A stretch of DNA of 64,000 bases from Cepaea nemoralis (lineage: Eukaryota; Mollusca; Gastropoda; Stylommatophora; Helicidae), in the NCBI GenBank assembly GCA_014155875.1, contig JACEFZ010018186.1, positions 1 through 64,000 on the forward strand, read 5' to 3'. The first letter of the stretch is position 1. Each line of letters begins with the position of its first letter. Positions 1 to 11,985 of this stretch are shown here, one piece after another. The translations under genes were made by a program, and so were the position numbers. Under the pieces are notes generated by a model, which did no database searches, was not told the origin of the DNA, and saw only the letters and a program-made list of their open reading frames with translations.

Positions 1-193
1 TTTCGATTCACCAAATGGCTATAGGCGGTGTCATCTCATCAGGCTCAAGCTGGTTGCTGGTGTGGCATTTTTGTGTGTTTGTGTGCTGATGAATGCTTTA
101 ACCGTAACGTCCATTTTGCTACTTGTGCTCGGGTTCTAGTGAAGCTTACCGATTCTACTTCTCGTTGTTTTTTTTATGCATTCTTTGTCTGGG
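1..193. other. Unassigned sequence
   Basis: I see no gene or repeat that recurs elsewhere in the window. The open frame crossing this stretch runs on into a SINE and has no protein character. Confidence 0.4.
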
Positions 194-428
194 AGGTCAG
201 CATGGCCGAATGGATAAGAACCCTCGCTCTAAACTTTCCGTGTGCTGATGCCGAGGTAGCGAGTTCAACTCCTGCACCTGTCGGCTGGACTAAAATGGTG
301 ACTTCTCGTCCTTAACTTGGGGACGGAAATTACTAGTACCTCAGAAGTTGAAGTGGGTTCGCCTGTTGACGAGGGATCCTTGTAACAAGAAAAGCTTAAT
401 CCGCACGCAAAAATTCACTAGAAGCATT
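194..428 (+). repeat. SINE-A copy, 5' part, split by a transposon
   Basis: A tRNA-derived SINE. The head carries an A-box-like TGGCCGAATGG and a B-box-like GTTCAACTCC, followed by the body shared with about ten other copies in this window. The copy stops at 428, where a TA-flanked transposon entered. Its missing end, matching the usual GGACTACGCTTGAGTT stretch, resumes at 2551. It is not a functional tRNA gene, because the anticodon arm and 3' half do not close. Confidence 0.85.
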
Positions 429-720
429 TATAGTATGTCCACAAACGAATGCCGTCATTCACGATCAATTATTTTGAAAACTGTCTGTTGCATCGTTATG
501 AAATTTTTCCAGCCGTCTTATATTTACCCCCACCCAAGGAATATGTCTTTGATAGGTCCAAAAACAACTTAAATCATTGAAAGCGGCGACATTCCTTTGA
601 TCTTTTGCTGAACAACTAGTGATTTCTCGCTAACGAAGTTATTTTTACGGTAATGTGAGACATGTCAATTCTGTTGACACACAAAGGCGTATCCGGATTC
701 GTATGAGAGTGGGTGCAATG

Positions 721-967
721 AAAGAATTAGCTTAAAATCGACAGGGTCGGCTGCATTGCACCGGGTGTTTATCCCATATGGCTCAGTTTCTTTCCGCAGC
801 GCGGAAAGCGTCGCACAAAGCACGAACTCCGTAGCTCCAGCGACGACCCTCGGGAGTCTCCGAAAAAATGCACTCGTGAAATGAAGGACGCGGCCCGGAA
901 TCGAACATACAACCTTCGGAGCCCGAGTCAGACGGCTTGACCACTTCACCACGGAGAATCCCGAGAG
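721..967 (-). repeat. tRNA-derived SINE inserted in the transposon
   Basis: It is flanked by a perfect 10-bp direct repeat, GGGTGCAATG, at 711-720 and 968-977. The undisturbed relative at 57970-58010 carries this stretch once, so it is a target-site duplication. Read on the minus strand, the head has an A-box-like GTGGTGAAGTGG and a B box GTTCGATTCC. Part of the body resembles repeat D at 18780-18850. Confidence 0.8.
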
Positions 968-1350
968 GGGTGCAATGTGTAATATTAGTAAAGACAGAGA
1001 ATTTACAGAGGCACGGGGTAAATAATTTGTAAATTAACAGGAAAGTAGAAGGAATATATTTCTTACCTTATTTTTCATTTCCTTCTTGTTTCTTCAGCTG
1101 ATGCTGATGCTGTAATGTTTAGGGCCTGCAATTCGTCTGAATAGTTGGAGCAAAATATCCCAGTAAGTGTGTACGTAGATTAAGGTCTGCGATCTGCTCA
1201 TACCTTAATCTGTGTCGGACGATTCCAGTAGGTTGATGATTGCTCTCGGTTGCATAAAAGTCAATCCATCCTTTCTCCAATAGTCCTCTTCCTCTTTCAA
1301 CACATGGTCCTGACGTTTTTTTCCAGTAACTTTTATCAATATTTAATAGC

Positions 1351-2162
<812 letters not shown>

Positions 2163-2550
2163 CCCCGCCAGAAGCCGGGCCTTGTCAGCTAGTTTATTTA
2201 TATAATCACGTTTCATGAAAGAACCCCCATTTGGAGACACCTCTGAATCTTCGCGCTGTTTGTTTCAAAACGGAAATCACGTGAAAATTTCAAAATCTGC
2301 CGGGACGTCTCTTGGTGAAGCTGTAATACTGTTAAAATCATGGACGTAATCTCTAAATCGTAATTAATATACCGCATATAAACTAACTTTGAAATCTGCT
2401 GTAAAATCTCCAGAACAAAATTTTTTTTTGTTGGGTGGACATAATGATAAGGTTATAAACTAAATCTCATCATTTTACCTCAGTTGGTTACTGAGATATT
2501 GGAATTTTATATTGAGGCAACAAAACAAAAAACAAAAAAAAAACACTATA

Positions 2551-2592
2551 GCACGCGTATGGACTTAGCTTGAGTTTAATTAAAGCGAGAGA
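2551..2592 (+). repeat. SINE-A copy, 3' remainder
   Basis: This is the end of the SINE begun at 194. GGACTTAGCTTGAG followed by an AAAGCGAGAG stretch matches the 3' end of intact copies such as 28720-28755. Confidence 0.75.
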
Positions 2593-2884
2593 ATACCCCC
2601 CCCCCCCCCCCCCCCCCAATAGTCATCTGAAGGTGTAGGAAGAAGAGGAAGTAAAAGAATCTCTGCTGCTTTTTTTTTTTTTTTTTTTTGGATCTCCTAG
2701 ATGTGAGACAACAAGGGTTTGCAGAGCACGTGACCCGTAAAATTTCGAGTTAAAAATCTACCCATGCTACGGAGTTCGTGCATTGAGCTGAGTTTCTCCA
2801 GACTCAGGTTTGAGATAGGAGGAAAACGGAGCACTTATGGGTTAAACCCGTGTGCCGTGATGTTGATCTAACGACTAAACTAAA
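2593..2884. repeat. Poly-C, poly-T and repeat E fragment
   Basis: A C run at 2597-2617 and a T run near 2670-2690 precede a copy of repeat E (about 2740-2880). The same repeat occurs in the opposite orientation at 44110-44320. No coding signal is seen. Confidence 0.6.
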
Positions 2885-3101
2885 CTAAACTAGCACTGGA
2901 CTGAATGTTGTGTGTGGATTCGCTTTCAGGCCAACACACTCCGACTTCAGAGGTACTTGTAATTTACGTCCCCAAGTTAAGGACGAGAAGTCAAGATTTT
3001 AGTCCAACTGTCCGGTGTAGGAGCTGAACCCTTTACCTCGGCATCAGCACACCGGATGTTTAAGAACGCGCCTTCTTATCTATTCGGCATGCTGACCTCC
3101 G
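2885..3101 (-). repeat. SINE-A copy
   Basis: It is the reverse complement of the SINE-A body and head, ending in GCATGCTGACCTCC, the reversed tRNA-like head. TAAAC repeats lie at its 3' side. Confidence 0.85.
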
Positions 3102-3339
3102 TTGTTTGATTTGCCTACTCTTTTCCACGTGTTGGTGTTAAAGTCTCTAAGGTTTCCATTAGCTGCTGTAACCTCTGCCTTTCCTGTTAAACCACCAAAT
3201 TCTGCCTTCTATCTGCTCTTATCCGATCTGTCTTCATCAACTTCCAGTTTTGATTTCTTCAACCACAATTATCATACACATTTGACTCTGCCTACACCTT
3301 CTTTCAAGCATTTCAATATTTCATTTCATTCTGAAGGCG

Positions 3340-3863
3340 AAAGGTTGCACTGCACATGGGTTCGTGGTCTTCTGACCCCTGTACTATTACACCTGGGTTG
3401 CCACAGGGATCTGCCATGTCCTCAGTGCTCTTTAATGTCAACACCAGCAAAATCGCAGCTATTGAGACACAAGGTGTGGGTAGAATCTGGACATTTGCAG
3501 ATGATGTGCTGGTGTACAGACAGGGCAGAGACATGGGCAGTTTGGCGAAAGACTTACAGTTGACAGTAAACAGGGTGGCGGAGTGGTGCAGGGACGCAGG
3601 GGTCGTTATAAACCCAGACAAGGCATCGGTTGTGTGGTAGGCTACTCCCTGGATAACCGGATCGTGACGGCAGATGTCCCAGGTATTATGTTGAATGGAT
3701 GTCCTCTTAGTAGAGAGAGTAAACTGAAGTACTTGGGTATCACCTTTGACAGGTGTTTGTCTTTCAGGGATCATGTGGAGGCTTTGGTGATGAAGGCTGG
3801 TAGGGGACGTAATGCACTGAGGGCGATGGCAGCAACCGGGGTAGATCAGAGGATGCTTTACAG
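3340..3863 (+). pseudogene. LINE-2 reverse transcriptase fragment
   Basis: This is part of the reverse transcriptase of a non-LTR retrotransposon. The translation shows PGLPQGSAMS, then the catalytic FADDVLVY motif (palm motif C, normally F/YxDD), then KYLGITFD and a following LSFRDHVE. These are the usual order of RT motifs after the active site. The frame breaks between about 3640 and 3650, and the 5' half of the RT and the endonuclease are missing. A hAT MITE interrupts it at 3864. The same family appears at 28885-29840. Confidence 0.85.
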
Positions 3864-4365
3864 TAGTGTTCCCAACGTGGGGCCCACGCCGGGGGGGGGG
3901 GGGGGGGGGGGGGGGGGCAATTCGATTGTTAAGGGGGGCAATTCGAAAATGGATGAAATCGGCTGGATATAACAAAACAGGCAGACTTGAGACTGAAGTT
4001 AACTAAATTGGAACCTGACATAAAATCTCTTTGCAGCAAGCATCAAGCGCAAGGATCTCACTAAATTTAAATAATAAATAATTACTAATAATTAAAATAA
4101 TATAGAAAAATCTTTCATTAAAATTATTTTGTACTTGAATTTCAGTTCTCCATTATATGTTTTGAAAATGTACTTACTGTGTTTGCTCAATAATTTCCTA
4201 TTGATTTCTTCCTAAAACCTATCATTCAAGTTTCTTTAGTGAAGATTTCAATTTTTGAACATTAAAAATAATGTATATGTTAGGTGGGGTGGGTGGGGGG
4301 GGGGGGCATAAGAATTTTAGAAAGGCTTAGGTGGGGCATAGCACAAAAAAGGTTGGGAAACACTG
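3864..4365. mobile_element. Non-autonomous hAT-type MITE
   Basis: An 8-bp target duplication, CTTTACAG, lies at 3856-3863 and 4366-4373. The termini are imperfect inverted repeats: the left begins TAGTGTTCCCAAC and the right, reversed, begins CAGTGTTTCCCAACC. That end type together with an 8-bp duplication is characteristic of hAT elements. Removing the insert and one duplication rejoins the LINE-2 reading frame (RMLY, then RLCEV). The interior is AT-rich with two G runs and no transposase. Confidence 0.88.
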
Positions 4366-4373
4366 CTTTACAG

Positions 4374-4680
4374 GCTCTGTGAGGTTTTTATTTTATATGA
4401 TATAATAAAGGTTTGATATGACGAGTTGTCTAGGGGCATCACTAATGGGATGAGTAATCATTCCCAAACAGCCCCCTAGAGGAAACCATATAATAGGGCT
4501 CATTGGGGACTTTAGACGTAATGTTTAAGTTCCCTCACAGAAATAGAAAACAAAAGGTTCCTCTATAAGATTTATCGAGATCCTGGCTATTCACCACAGC
4601 AACAGAAGAATTTGTTCCCTCCATAATAGATGTTGACTGTGTGTTGTCTGCCAGCCTCGTGTAGATCTCACATTATATGT
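4374..4680 (+). repeat. LINE-2 continuation, decayed
   Basis: The sequence directly after the hAT insert continues LINE-2 for at least 15 codons and then becomes unreadable. Beyond about 4450 I see no further protein similarity. Confidence 0.45.
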
Positions 4681-4685
4681 ATCAA

Positions 4686-4872
4686 CAATGACGTATGTTA
4701 ATTGGACTCAACAATAAATGACAAAAACATCCACAATAAAAGGTACTCAACAACAGTTGAACAAAACATTCACTATGAAATGTACTCAACAACAGGTGAA
4801 CAAGACATTCACAATGAAATGTACTCAACAACCGTTGAATAAGACATTCACAGTGAAATGTACTCAAAAACC
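4686..4872. repeat. About 44-bp minisatellite, four copies
   Basis: Four diverged tandem units share the core GAAATGTACTCAACAAC and a spaced ACATTCACA. The open frame across them with repeated Thr-Phe-His-Cys is only the translation of the repeat. Confidence 0.85.
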
Positions 4873-4894
4873 AATTTAACCACCACTCTTGTAT

Positions 4895-5080
4895 TGAACA
4901 GTTGAGTTGAGTTGAGTTGAGTCAAGAACCGACATCACTGCACTCAGGACATTCCCATACGTGCTTGCTCCGTCCCCTCATTTAACAGCCAGCGAAGAGT
5001 CATACTACTAATCGTTCCCACCGCTATCTGATTAAAGGTTGTTCTGGTCTTCCCTCTCAGTTTTGAGATTCTTGTATTGA
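4895..5080 (-). repeat. LINE-2 3' end with CTCAA tail
   Basis: In reverse this matches the end of other LINE-2 copies (17090-17145, 33480-33565, 43900-43985), including the GAATGTCCTGAGTGCAGTGA-type stretch. It terminates in a short GTTGA/CTCAA pentamer array, the simple-repeat tail of the family. Confidence 0.8.
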
Positions 5081-5194
5081 ACAGACTGGAGGCGGTCTAG
5101 TGAAGATCTAGGTTCCACCTAGTGACATCATATACACTTCAAACATTGCATATGCATAGATAAAACAATCAGTGAAATAACTCAAGATAGTTAG

Positions 5195-5875
5195 TTAGTT
5201 AGTTAGTCGCAGTTCCAACTTCACAGCAACGGGTCATCCCCATTATGCTCCGTTCCTGTGCCAGTGAATATCACACAAGACGCTCCCCACTGCCCAATAT
5301 GAAAAGTGGAAAAGACAGGAGTCTTGACAAACAACAGCCCGCACAGATACACTGTGCATAATGCCGCCGCCAGAATGTCAACACAACAGTCCCCCACAAA
5401 ACACCCAGTTCATTTCTGATGGAATCGGCAGTCATTTTCCCAACTTGATGTTTCCTAGATGTTCACCCACACAGTCCACGAAATGCAGTTCATCGTCGAT
5501 GGCAGTGGCAGTCAACCAGAAGCCCAGCAGCCACGCATTTCTGCATAAGGCAAGAACCGGTCAACTCTGGGACATAGCCATCTGCCATCGCTCTGAACAT
5601 GCAGTCACGTTCCAAAAAACCTCGGGCAGATTCAAAAGCATTTCACACGAAACTCACAGCTCACAGTGTCGCGCCACGCACTCACTCAGTAGCAGGTCGA
5701 CGGAACCATCAAGCCTCCTTAGTCGCCTCTTACGACATGCGCGGTAGGCTGCAATGTTATTATTCTTTGCTTCCCTTAAGGGCCCCGGCAACACACGGGT
5801 GAAACTCAGATACTTCACCCCAACCAACCAACAGCCTCCCAACCTATTACATGGATAACTCTTCAATCATCACCA
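5195..5875 (-). repeat. Repeat D copy
   Basis: It is the reverse complement of the repeat at 18556-19150 and 24615-25217, with shared blocks such as the stretch around CGCCGCCAGAATG. The outer part (5690-5860) contains CGCCTCTTACGACATGC and GGGCCCCGGCAACA, the second of which recurs near 53945. There is no protein signal. Confidence 0.75.
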
Positions 5876-5933
5876 TCATTAACAACATCCCTAAATCTCC
5901 CCTTTCAACAACAATCCTAAAATAAACCATGTA

Positions 5934-6218
5934 CTATCTCCGCCTGTTGGCACTGGAGAAAGAGGTCTCTTCTTCTGGGTAAAACATCAGTTCGAACACT
6001 CTGCCCTGTTTCACTATGATCTCACAGTCACTAATAAGCGGTGTTAAGTAAGTTTCCAGGTAGCAGCTTTCCTCATGATACACCCTCATCAAGTTAACTC
6101 TCTCCCATGACACAGTCTTTGAAGGAATAAAACTGTAATGAATCCCTAGCGGTGATGAGACTGCCTGTTGAAACTGACGCCTGGGGTCATTCAATAAAGT
6201 TGAGCATCCACTCTTCAT
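5934..6218 (-). CDS. Hypothetical 94-residue open frame
   Basis: This open frame lies in sequence that matches nothing else in the window. Its composition is protein-like, with a VSWERVNLMRVYHEESCYL stretch and a C-terminal FYPEEETSF. I do not recognise it. There is no clear splice site or promoter, so it may be a remnant of a transposon or gene, or chance. The 845 bp from 5876 to the LTR element hold nothing else that I can name. Confidence 0.2.
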   Translation of the reverse strand: MKSGCSTLLNDPRRQFQQAVSSPLGIHYSFIPSKTVSWERVNLMRVYHEESCYLETYLTPLISDCEIIVKQGRVFELMFYPEEETSFSSANRRR

Positions 6219-6719
6219 GATAACAGGAAGGTAAATTCTCGGTACGTTTTGACAACGATGTCCTGAAGACCAACCAGGGGTTTATTTACACATGTCAAAC
6301 ATTCTTACAGCATTCCACAATGCAAGTTCATCCCGCCTAAGTTTCAGGATGGTAATAAAAGCTAACACTCGTTCCTGGACTGCAGCTGGTAATCCATTTG
6401 AATAAACGAATATCCCAAAATCTTCTTCTTCTTAAAATAAGCCACAACTATTAATGAGCTGGCTTAGATAGTTCCTAAGAAATGCCGTTTAATCCGGTTT
6501 CTAGGAATAACATGGGAGTTTCCATAGTATACAGTTTCTAACCTTAATTTAAATGTGCCTGCTTGGGGGCAAACTCTCAGTTGCCATTAGCAAAGCCATA
6601 TAGTGTGAAGAAGGTTTAGGCTGGTAAATCCAACCTGTAGGTTCTGTAGTAATCACTGGACTCTCCATACATAAGGAGTTGAAGATTTGAGACTGGGACT
6701 CTTATTTGGTTGTCCCAAC

Positions 6720-9252
6720 TGTCACCAACTGGCTTGAGGTAGCTCCCTCTTGGGCAACCACCCAGCCAACATCATTTTCTTCTGCTGGTGTTAAGTTCTG
6801 GATGCAGTTTAAGATCCCCTAACTCTGTCAGAAGGAACTAATTGTTACCCCAGATCCCAGAGAGAAAACGTGGAACAAATGTCTGTTATGCTGATTTAAG
6901 ACACTGTCCCTGATACTCAAGAAAACATCCAAGAAGTGGCTTGTTGAAGATAGAATATATCTATATAGTTTTGGCTGTACTTGGTATCACCAGAAGTGAG
7001 AAAGGAGGAGTTAAGACATGCAACGTAATCTGGTTACTTATGACTGCATAGGCAAGAGACCTCCCGGACATAGATTCCCACTTCTGGACAATATGTGTGA
7101 ACCCCCACTAAATGATACAATAATGTGTGTACTTGATACGCTACACAAACATTTATAAACATTTAGAATTATACGGACAAATTGAGTTTTAAAATACAAC
7201 AACTGTGTTTATTATTTCTAGTCTTGATGATCATAGGATGATGATGATTATATTATGGTATACGTAACTTAAGAGGTCACATAGGTGATGCTTCCCCCAG
7301 TGAGACGCAGTTCACTGTCAGATTAAAGGAGTCCAAATTGGTCCCTCACAAGGCTAAGTCACTTCCTGATATGGGTTGTTGACTGTCCATTGCTCCTAAG
7401 AGATCTGGAATGAAATGAACGGAGATGGGTAGTATCTACGTCTACACATCTCAAACACATATGTCTATACATTCATATAAACATACAGTCAAGTCATAAT
7501 ATAAGATGGTATGATGATATATATGATGGCATGTTACATAAACATATATCAGTTCTAAACAAATAAATATATATGTATATATTCATAAAACTATTTAGAA
7601 CATCTATAGCTTAAAACATACATAGTCACATACATTTATGTAATGCAGTGTTTCCCATATAAGTTCACCTCACTTACACTCTCCCTTTCTGATTCATTCA
7701 TACTGTCTTGTCGGAAGGGCTGGTCGCACAGTCCTGTCGAACATTAAATGCCTTCCCTGAATCTGTCTGGGATATTGAATGTCCTAAGTCATGTCTGTCC
7801 TCATGCAGACATGCAGACAAGGTGAACTGGTGCCATTCCTCAAACCAAGTGGTTTCACCACAATCTTGGTAGGCACTCAAAGTGTTGGTCCAAATAATCA
7901 ATGTTAATTGGACGCTATCAAGAGACTGGTAGCTCTCAGGAATTTCTCCTAAGTAGTCAGTCTCCCCAATGTTTAACATCATACAGGATGAATCTACATG
8001 TATCTCCTGTACATGCATAAGCCACACGCTCATGTAGCTTGGATAATGGATTTCTCCAAATTATCACATACAACAAATCAGACAACCAAGTGGTGAATGA
8101 AAGAAGAAAATAGTTCTCAGTGAAATTGTAAAGCTAGAACTGGAACATTAAGTACAAAGAAAATCCACGAGTGTAAAGTTTTGGAGAATATGTAAAAACA
8201 GGAAACTACACAAGCCTTCAGACTAGCAGACAAACTAATCAGAGTAATGGTATTACCTGGGTTATAGCTAGGAAATCCTGTCATACGACTTCGTACAGAA
8301 GTCCAACAGAACGAAATGTTAATATTTCTCCAGTAGGTATCCTAAGAATGCTGTTGTAAATTTTCGTCTGAAGTCTTGCTGGCCATGCATGTAGTTTTAT
8401 TCTCTCCGTTCCTGGCTAGTTTCCAGGTTAGCTAATTACTATGTCCAAGTTCCTGTTAGCTCCACCTATTTTTCATGTTGGACGATTTACCTAGATGGAT
8501 TAAGTGCCAAATTCTTTTCACCCCTCCTCCTTTCCTGTGGATGGTAGTTTCATTTGTCAATCAAATTGACCGATGCCCCACCACGGCCTGAAACAATAAA
8601 ACATGCTTCGCTAGCGATGCAATAGACGGTGCGTCATAACTACATACCAATCGGTTGTTAACACAAGCCTTCCCGGTTGCTGGCAGGAATGTGTCAGCCA
8701 TGTGTTCCTACTTTGCCGCCGTATTGCAGTGAGGTGTTAGGCATCTGGTCCTAATTGCCGTCTTTGGATCACACATTTCAGACGGGTCTGGCTGACCCTC
8801 TTATCTCCCATTCTGCCGTGGCTGGTTTACACGTTAGGTCATGTTAACCGTAAGGTGGTAGGTATCAGTCCCTATTTCAACTGCAGGATTCTAAACTAAC
8901 ACGTCAATCTCAACTGACTGGCTCTGCGATGTATCAACTGAAAACAGTGAGTTTTCAACCTTTGATAGCGCCCGCCGACTGGTGCCGTGGTGTCTGGGTG
9001 TTACGTTTGATCTGGACATCAAAGCTTTCTCAGACCTAGCATTACAGAAATGATGGGGCGTGCGTGGTCAAAATGTAATTTTCTCTTGTTTTCAATCTCT
9101 GTTAGTTTTTCCTTATTCCTTGGTTGGGGACTAGATTATTTTCTGGTGGACAATTATTCTTTTCCATAGAGAATGATAGAATAATTCTTGTGGGCTCTTT
9201 AATTCCTTTCAAACTTGTGTCATTCGGATGCTGCCGGGGCTGTCCCGTCACA
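6720..9252 (-). repeat. 3' LTR
   Basis: This is the left copy of the 2.5-kb direct repeat, TGTCACC at one end and GTCACA at the other in plus-strand reading. By eye it differs from the right copy at only about 1-2% of positions, mainly small indels, which implies recent insertion. A 111-residue minus-strand open frame (7698-8033) is unchanged in both copies. On the minus strand the sequence just before this LTR (9253-9276) includes AAATTGGGAAG, a possible polypurine tract. Confidence 0.9.
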
Positions 9253-9975
9253 TAGCTTCCCAATTTAAATAGGTTCATTAATGAAGCCTATAACAGAGCC
9301 TCGGCAGCATTCAAGAATGTATCTAAGTGCTCTCCATTCTAGAACTGCCTCCAAGTCTGGGTTTCCAATATTCCTTGTGGCAGTGGGTTGTCCGGTGAGT
9401 CCAAAAAGACATCCCATGTCCATTATCCCAGGATAAATCTTGCAAATCTTTGCTCCTGGTTTTATGTTGGATTTCCGTGCTATTGCTCGGTAATGTCCTG
9501 TCCTCTGGAGGTTTTACTTTGGTCCCAGCCGGGAAAATGCAAAAATGTATACAAGATTCTCCTGCGCCGCAGAGAGACTGTTATTGTCCACTAAATTTCG
9601 GGCCCCTTGTCCTATAAGCAGAGGAAGTGCCATCAGTGTTTTCTTAAAAGAATTGGTCGCAGTAATGTTGCTCCATTTTCTTTTCCTCCGTCGGCCAAAG
9701 ATCATAAAACCCCTTTAATCTCCTCCTTTTGGCAGGAAATTTGCTAAACATCATAATTTTATGATGTGCTTCAACTCATACTTGCCTCTTTCTTGGTAGG
9801 GCGTCCGTTTACTCCCTCCTGATTTAAGAGTTTTCTTCCCTCGATAATTCTTTATCCAGGTGCGTTTCCTCTTCAACAGAGTTTCCATTTTGAATCTGTG
9901 TTTGAAAGTATAAAGGCTAGTAGAAGTTGTCCAGCTTTGAGAATCATGTTGTTCCCCAAGAACTGTGAATTTGTA
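9253..9975 (-). other. LTR element internal region, 3' part
   Basis: The stretch between the gag-like frame and the 3' LTR has only short frames (for example 9514-9705, basic at the N-terminus). There is no RT or integrase signature. It is probably untranslated. Confidence 0.5.
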
Positions 9976-11096
9976 TCACTCCTTGTAGAAGTAATACATA
10001 AACAGCTGTTCTCCCCATCCAACATTGGTTGAAGTGAAAGGTAAACAAGGTCCTGAGTGTTGAGTATACCAACCGCTCCGGTTTTGTTCCGCTGCAGAGT
10101 CCATCATTTGTGATCCCCTGTTAGCTTCAGCTGTGTTGATGATAGGTATTACCTTCATCCTGTCCAAAGAAGTATTTTCTTCTTGGTTGTTAGCAGACAT
10201 GTTTATCGTCCCTGAATCAGAGTCCGTGGTATAACCTACATGAATGCTTTGTGTATCTTGAGTTTCCTTTTCGAAAGACTCCAAGATACTGACATCGTAA
10301 GAATTCTTCTCCGTGTCTTGTTTGTCCTCCATGGCTGGGCTCTCTTGTGCCAAGTCCAATTGAGGTATTCTCTCCCAGGTCTGGTTTTCTTGTGCCAAAT
10401 CCAATAGAAGTGAATGTTGTGGGGTGTCATTTTCAATGTCATCTCCCACCTGAGATAAGTAATTCATACTGATAGTTGTTTCATCTTGTGTGGCCACACC
10501 GTGAGAAACAATGGAATCCTGTTTTACATCCATTCCAGTCTCAGCTGAATTCATTTCCACTCTTAGTTTCTCTGAACTGAAGGGAATAAAAGAGTCGGGT
10601 AAGGTCTCGCCTTCGATCTCTTTAATAGTTTTCCTCAGGTCCTCCTCCTCCTGGATTTTTCTCCTTTGGGAATTCTTAGGAAGCTCCTGAGATTGCTGGG
10701 TTGCCAAGCCAGCTAATCCGCTTTTATTGCGGTGTAAACATTTATCACGTTTGTGACTGTTTACTGTACCCTGGGTACATTTTTCCATATTCCGTTAATT
10801 TTCGGAATTGAGGGAAGCATCTGCCTTTCTGTGCCTAAGTTTTTGTTTTTCTGAGCCATGGGGATTTGCAAAGGAATGCATGCTTCTTCTTTGTGACGGT
10901 CAGCTTCCCCGTTTTCTATCAGAGTTTCGGCTTGAGTGATTGGCTTTTCGTCAATCGAGCTGGTAGATTCCTCCATGTTCAGTATTTTAATTTGCTTCTT
11001 CTTAATCTCATCTTCTTCAGCTTTGTGACGCATATCTGCTTCTAATTCTGCAAGTCTTTTCATCATCTGTTCATCTTCTTTGTCCCACCAATCCAT
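9976..11096 (-). CDS. Gag-like protein, in two overlapping frames
   Basis: There are two minus-strand frames. The first (11096 to 10761, 111 residues) begins MDWWDKEDEQMMKRLAELEA and is predicted by eye to form a charged coiled coil. The second (10788 to 9976, 270 residues) begins MEKCTQGTVN, is rich in Glu, Asp, Ser and Gln, and contains two nearly alike segments around LDLAQE. They overlap by 28 bp in different frames, so this is either a programmed or overlapping arrangement or a single indel. No CCHC zinc knuckle is seen. The position just inside the 5' LTR suggests a structural, Gag-like role, but that is inference from place and composition only. Confidence 0.45.
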
Positions 11097-11985
11097 TTCA
11101 TCTCTAATAAATAGTTCTAGCTTCTCTCCTACTTAGCCGAGCCTTATGCCCCATCCTCTAGCGGACTCTAAGAAATCTGTGCGTGCATCCATGATCTCTT
11201 TTCAGCTTAAACTCAGGTAAGTAATTATATTATTACCCTACAGAGAGCTAGTCAGATTTATGCTAGAGCAGGATAGTGACAAGAGGAACTGACACTGCTA
11301 TGAGAATGACAGTAGTGAATTTGAGTGAGAAAGTTGATGCAAAGCAGTCCGTCATACACTGAATTAACTAAGCATTATCAAATTATTCATGATTAAATCA
11401 AATGATAAAGCATGCAATCAAAAAATCATCAAGTAAATCATCAATAAACTAATTAATATCACAAATTAATGTGATTATTAATTCTACAGTGGTGAATGAT
11501 GTAAATTAACTCATATGATATTATCCATTATTAACTTTTTAACAAATTATTTAAATTCTACAGACTTCCCTAGAAACAAATTCCTAAGTTAATACTTAGC
11601 AAATGTATGGGTGAAGAATGAAAGAATGGTTTATGAAAATCAATAGTCTAGAATTTATTCTCTGATTCTATCATGGATGAGAAGTCCTAATGTGTCAAAA
11701 TCTTGCCTAGCAATCAGCAAGCTATTACATTAGAAATAAATTATAACTAACGAATGCTGCTAAGAATGTTAAGTGAGAATGACCTAGGTTCTATCCATGG
11801 GCAAGACCGGAATAATACCAGACTAACAGATTTGAAATAGGTTCGTTCCTTGCGAGCGAACCAAAGTGTTCTAGGGTTTAGCTCCCGGATTCTATAGCGG
11901 ACGAGCAGACCAATAAGTCGGAAGCGAACCAAAATTTTCTAGGGGTGTACTATCCCGGATTCTATAGCGGACGAGCAGACCAATA
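11097..11985 (-). other. LTR element leader with duplicated 33-bp motif
   Basis: This is the leader between the 5' LTR and the gag-like frame. A 33-bp motif (ending GACGAGCAGACCAATA on plus) occurs identically at 11883-11915 and 11953-11985, the latter abutting the LTR. On the minus strand it starts TATTGGTCTGC, so a TGG primer-binding site could begin two or three bases from the LTR. I cannot match it to a particular tRNA. The rest is AT-rich. Confidence 0.6.

Noticed and set aside
194..275. tRNA-Leu or tRNA-Ser gene
   Set aside because: A-box and B-box resemblance only; no closed cloverleaf, and the same head recurs in many SINE copies with the same downstream body.
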